Assembly (NCBI RefSeq): GCF_048060095.1
Contig: NZ_JBLUOA010000004.1
Span: 62,001 to 126,000, forward strand
Direction: 5' to 3'
Source: JBLUOA01 sp048060095
GTDB taxonomy: Bacteria > Pseudomonadota > Alphaproteobacteria > Rhodobacterales > Rhodobacteraceae
DNA: 64,000 nt
Shown here piece after piece: positions 61,376 through 64,000 of the stretch. The notes under the pieces were generated by a model. It searched no databases. It was not told where the DNA came from and saw only the letters and a list, made by a program, of their open reading frames with translations. The position numbers and the translations under genes are program-made. How positions within the stretch are numbered: position 1 is the stretch's first letter; each line of letters starts with the position of its first letter.

Positions 61376-62443
61376 ATGGCGCGTTTTCACCCACTGGCCG
61401 TCACCGATGTGCAAAAAACCATCCGCGACGCGGTCGTTGTCACGCTGAAACCCGAAGACGCGGAGGCGTTTGATTTTATCCAGGGTCAATACCTGACCTT
61501 CCGCCGTGCGTTCGAGGGGGAGGAGTTGCGACGCTCTTATTCCATCTGCGCCGGGAAGGACGAAGGCATCCTGCAAGTCGGCATCAAACAGGTCGAGGGT
61601 GGCGCGTTTTCCACTTGGGCGAACGAGGAGCTGAAGGTTGGCGACACACTGGAAGCGATGCCGCCGATGGGGTCGTTTCATACCGACATCGACCCGAACG
61701 CCGCGCGTCATTACCTTGGCTTCGCGGGCGGGTCGGGCATCACGCCGGTCCTGTCGATTCTGAAGACCGTGCTGAAACGCGAACCGAAATCCCGCTTTAC
61801 CCTCGTCTATGCCAACCGCGCTGTGAACACGATCATGTTCCGGGAGGCGCTGGAGGATCTCAAGAACCTCTATATGGGGCGGCTCAACATCATTCATGTG
61901 CTCGAATCCGACAGTCAGGATATCGATCTGTTTACTGGACGGGTCGATGCGGAAAAATGCAGCCTGCTGTTCAAGCATTGGATCAACCCGAATGACGTTG
62001 ATACTGCGTTCATCTGCGGGCCAGAACCGATGATGCTGGCCATCGCGGGCAGCTTGCGCGATCACGGGCTGGACGACAGCCAGATCAAATTCGAACTTTT
62101 CGCAAGTTCCGAACCCGGCCGGGCCAAGCGCAAAGCGGTATCAAAAGACGCGGCCAAAGGCGGCAACGAAACCGCCGCCAAGGTGACGCTCGACGGGGAA
62201 AGCCGCAGCTTCAAGATGCCGAAGGATGTGACCCTGCTGGACGCCGCGATTCAGAACAATGTCGACGCACCATTCGCCTGCAAGGCCGGGGTCTGCTCGA
62301 CCTGCCGCGCCAAGGTGACGGAGGGCGAGGTTGAAATGGTCACAAACCACGCGCTTGAGGATTACGAGGTCGAGCGCGGCTACGTCCTGACCTGCCAGTG
62401 CTACCCGCTGACCGACAGTGTCACATTTGACTACGACCAATAG
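61376..62443 (+). CDS. paaE: Phenylacetyl-CoA epoxidase reductase subunit
   Basis: 355 residues. FAD-binding RRSYSICAG, NAD-binding GFAGGSGITPVLSIL and a C-terminal plant-type 2Fe-2S domain with Cys302, 307, 310 (CKAGVCSTC) and a later Cys near 340 give the full PaaE electron chain from NADPH to the diiron centre. AAGGAGG precedes the ATG. Confidence 0.95.
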   Translation: MARFHPLAVTDVQKTIRDAVVVTLKPEDAEAFDFIQGQYLTFRRAFEGEELRRSYSICAGKDEGILQVGIKQVEGGAFSTWANEELKVGDTLEAMPPMGSFHTDIDPNAARHYLGFAGGSGITPVLSILKTVLKREPKSRFTLVYANRAVNTIMFREALEDLKNLYMGRLNIIHVLESDSQDIDLFTGRVDAEKCSLLFKHWINPNDVDTAFICGPEPMMLAIAGSLRDHGLDDSQIKFELFASSEPGRAKRKAVSKDAAKGGNETAAKVTLDGESRSFKMPKDVTLLDAAIQNNVDAPFACKAGVCSTCRAKVTEGEVEMVTNHALEDYEVERGYVLTCQCYPLTDSVTFDYDQ

Positions 62444-62452
62444 GAGGCCAAG

Positions 62453-63214
62453 ATGCCAAGCGATATGACGTTAGAGGATTATCTGGCCCAGGGCGGTGTC
62501 CTGACCTCCCCCGACAACGCCTCCCCCCGCTACCGCGCCGAGGTCATGCGCCTGATGGCGAGCTTTGTTGACAGTGAGCTTGCCGGGGCCGCCGGGTTTG
62601 CCGACATCATCAACGACGCGCCGGGTGTCACCGAACGCATCGCCGCCGCGCGGATCGTGCTGGAAAAGAACGACCACGCCGGGCAGGTGCTAAAGCTGAT
62701 GGGCGAATTCGGCGCGAATACCGACCGCTACGCCAATCATCATCCGTGGACGGACCGCCTGCCCCGCGATGCGGATGTCGGCACGGATCGCACGACATCC
62801 GACATGCGGCTTGCGGTGTTCAACTATCCGCTCGACGGATGGGTCGATGCCGTCGTGATGAACCTGCTGATGGGCCGAGCCGTCGGTGTTCAACTGGGCG
62901 AATACACCCATATTTCCTACCAACCGCTTGCCGAGGCTTTCCGCCGCATCGGGCCGGTCGAAACCCGCCATGCGGAACTGGCCGATGAAGGTGTGGCCGA
63001 CCTGATCGCGAAGGGTGAACAGAAAGCGGTTCAGGCGAGCGTTGACTACTGGTGGCCGCGTGTCGCGCAAAGCTTTGGCAGCAAGGGGTCAAAGCGCACG
63101 GAAACGCTGCGCTCGCTCGGCCTGCGGAAATCCGACAACGCGGACCTTCAGGCGCAGTGGGAATCGGAAACCTCCGAACTGCTGGACGGTCACGGCTTGC
63201 GCGTTCCGGCCTAA
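62453..63214 (+). CDS. Additional ferritin-like phenylacetic acid catabolic (Paa_C family) protein
   Basis: 253 residues, distinct from PaaA and PaaC. Putative diiron ligands: ARIVLEKNDHAGQ and VETRHAELADEG (Glu-x-x-His type). Family members are found after paaE in several alphaproteobacteria, with roles not established. GGAGG precedes the ATG. The stop overlaps the convergent paaR stop by four bases. It may be an extra oxygenase or a support factor of the complex; substrate unknown. Confidence 0.75.
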   Translation: MPSDMTLEDYLAQGGVLTSPDNASPRYRAEVMRLMASFVDSELAGAAGFADIINDAPGVTERIAAARIVLEKNDHAGQVLKLMGEFGANTDRYANHHPWTDRLPRDADVGTDRTTSDMRLAVFNYPLDGWVDAVVMNLLMGRAVGVQLGEYTHISYQPLAEAFRRIGPVETRHAELADEGVADLIAKGEQKAVQASVDYWWPRVAQSFGSKGSKRTETLRSLGLRKSDNADLQAQWESETSELLDGHGLRVPA

Positions 63215-63807
63215 AGCCCCGCGATCCCGCCGAGCGCCAGTTTGCTGACGAGGTCTGCGTAATCCTCCCGCGCTTTGGTGTCGGCGCCGTGGTTCCACAT
63301 GTAGAACCAGTTCAACATGCCGTAGATCGACATGGTCGTCGCGCGCAGCTTGTTTTTGTCGCCGTCAAACACCTCGGGCGCGATATTGGCGATGATATTG
63401 TCAACATGGCGCACAAGATCGACTTGGTAGGAACGTAAAACCGTTTGCTGCGCGGGCGGCAAGTAGCGGATCGAACTCGCCTGAAGCCGGTGTTCGTCAT
63501 CGGCACCCTGATAGGCCAGCATGATTTCCCGCACTGTCGCGGAAAGCTGTTCGGCGGGGGGCAGCGCGGCGATATCCATCTCGCAGATCCGGTCGCGCAG
63601 GGCGGACAGGTAGCTGCCGAGAATGTCGAACAGGATGTCGTCCTTGCTGCTGTAATAGTGGTAGATATTGGCCTTTGAAATCTCGCACGCCTGCGCCACG
63701 CGACTGACCGAGGCTCGGTCGAACCCGTCCTCCGCAAAGATGCGCGCCGCCCGCGTCAGGATCAAACGGCGCTTTTCATCGTGGTCTTTTGCAATCGTCC
63801 GGGCCAC
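63211..63807 (-). CDS. paaR: TetR-family regulator of phenylacetate catabolism
   Basis: 198 residues from a GTG directly after the stop of the upstream paaK. N-terminal HTH: AARIFAEDGFDRASVSRVA and ISKANIYHYYSSKDDIL. The C-terminal ligand domain is typical TetR. Position between paaK and the paa operon supports PaaR, a repressor relieved by phenylacetyl-CoA. The palindrome at 57534-57559 is a candidate target. Confidence 0.85.
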   Translation of the reverse strand: MARTIAKDHDEKRRLILTRAARIFAEDGFDRASVSRVAQACEISKANIYHYYSSKDDILFDILGSYLSALRDRICEMDIAALPPAEQLSATVREIMLAYQGADDEHRLQASSIRYLPPAQQTVLRSYQVDLVRHVDNIIANIAPEVFDGDKNKLRATTMSIYGMLNWFYMWNHGADTKAREDYADLVSKLALGGIAGL

Positions 63808-64000
63808 TCAGCGTTCCTTCGGGCGGTTGTCGACAACACGCTGCGCCTTGCCTTCGGACCGCGCGACATCACCGGGATCGCCCACGTCGATTTCGGTCGA
63901 GATGCCAATAACATCCTTGATCCGCTTGGTCAGCATCCGCGCGGCGGCAGTCTTGCTGAGTTCATCCGCTGCGTCCGGCATCGCCTCCACATGCACACGC
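63808..64000 (-). CDS. paaK: Phenylacetate-CoA ligase, C-terminal part (5' end outside window)
   Basis: 64 codons are visible, ending at 63808. HVEAMPDAADELSKTAAA, then RIKDVIGISTEIDVGDPGD and GKAQRVVDNRP match the extreme C-terminus of PaaK, which makes phenylacetyl-CoA. The stop is followed at once by the paaR GTG, so both are co-transcribed. Only the tail is seen, so the call rests on this match plus context. Confidence 0.85.
   Translation of the reverse strand, partial: RVHVEAMPDAADELSKTAAARMLTKRIKDVIGISTEIDVGDPGDVARSEGKAQRVVDNRPKER

Overview
The window is a high-GC chromosomal segment that reads as an alphaproteobacterium, most likely of the Rhodobacteraceae (roseobacter) group. The evidence is tightly coupled ATGA/TGATG gene junctions, a pob/pca cluster carrying a beta-keto acid cleavage enzyme, a paaJ-paaABCDE cluster with a TetR regulator, and an ArsR-family regulator of the SqrR/BigR type next to YeeE/YedE genes. 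No rRNA, tRNA, integrase, transposase or CRISPR array was seen.

Layout: (1) 1-7868 is a surface-glycan block. It holds an HxRRxD fucosyltransferase-like protein with a TPR-like tail (cut by the left edge), three family-2/92-type glycosyltransferases (one fused to an alpha/beta-hydrolase domain), two FkbM-type methyltransferases and one further SAM methyltransferase-like protein. (2) 8047-9594 is a secreted helical-repeat protein. (3) 10164-37845 is one continuous same-strand operon of about 20 genes encoding an extracellular contractile injection system (eCIS): sheath, tube, gp26-like protein, DUF4255 cap protein, AAA+ ATPase, CIS tube-associated protein, LysM protein, gp27-like hub, gp5/VgrG-like spike, gp25, two large baseplate wedge proteins, a tail-protein-I homologue and a giant beta-helix protein. 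In its middle lie two DUF4157 (eCIS core domain) proteins that look like payloads. They share the same N-terminal delivery module but end differently: one carries an HExGHxxxGxxDEY metallopeptidase motif followed by a Gly-rich beta-barrel-like tail, the other a basic tract followed by an HNH nuclease-like domain. A six-bladed beta-propeller is inserted in one baseplate protein. No tape-measure gene and no adjacent immunity gene was recognised.

(4) 37932-38972 is a lone GSU2403-type nucleotidyltransferase preceded by two 31-bp direct repeats, each a dyad; the second dyad covers its ribosome binding site. (5) 39060-43698 holds a DUF4173 membrane protein, an OmpR-type response regulator, its histidine kinase and cobQ, all overlapping. 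(6) 43831-48541 holds a decayed dihydrofolate-reductase-like remnant and, on the minus strand, pobA-pcaD-pcaC-pcaH-pcaG-BKACE for 4-hydroxybenzoate/protocatechuate breakdown. (7) 48683-53819 holds kdsB and an RND efflux pump with its periplasmic adaptor. (8) 54043-55697 is an ABC-F ATPase with a possible leader peptide and terminator-like hairpin. (9) 55707-57422 holds a VOC protein and an SqrR-like regulator divergent from two YeeE/YedE sulfur-transport genes. (10) 57579-63214 is paaJ and paaABCDE plus an extra ferritin-like Paa protein, convergent with paaR and the 3' end of paaK.

The catabolic blocks work together: protocatechuate is taken to 3-oxoadipate, which either the BKACE or an unseen CoA transferase plus the thiolase could finish, while the paa genes epoxidise phenylacetyl-CoA. 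The eCIS block is the notable accessory system.
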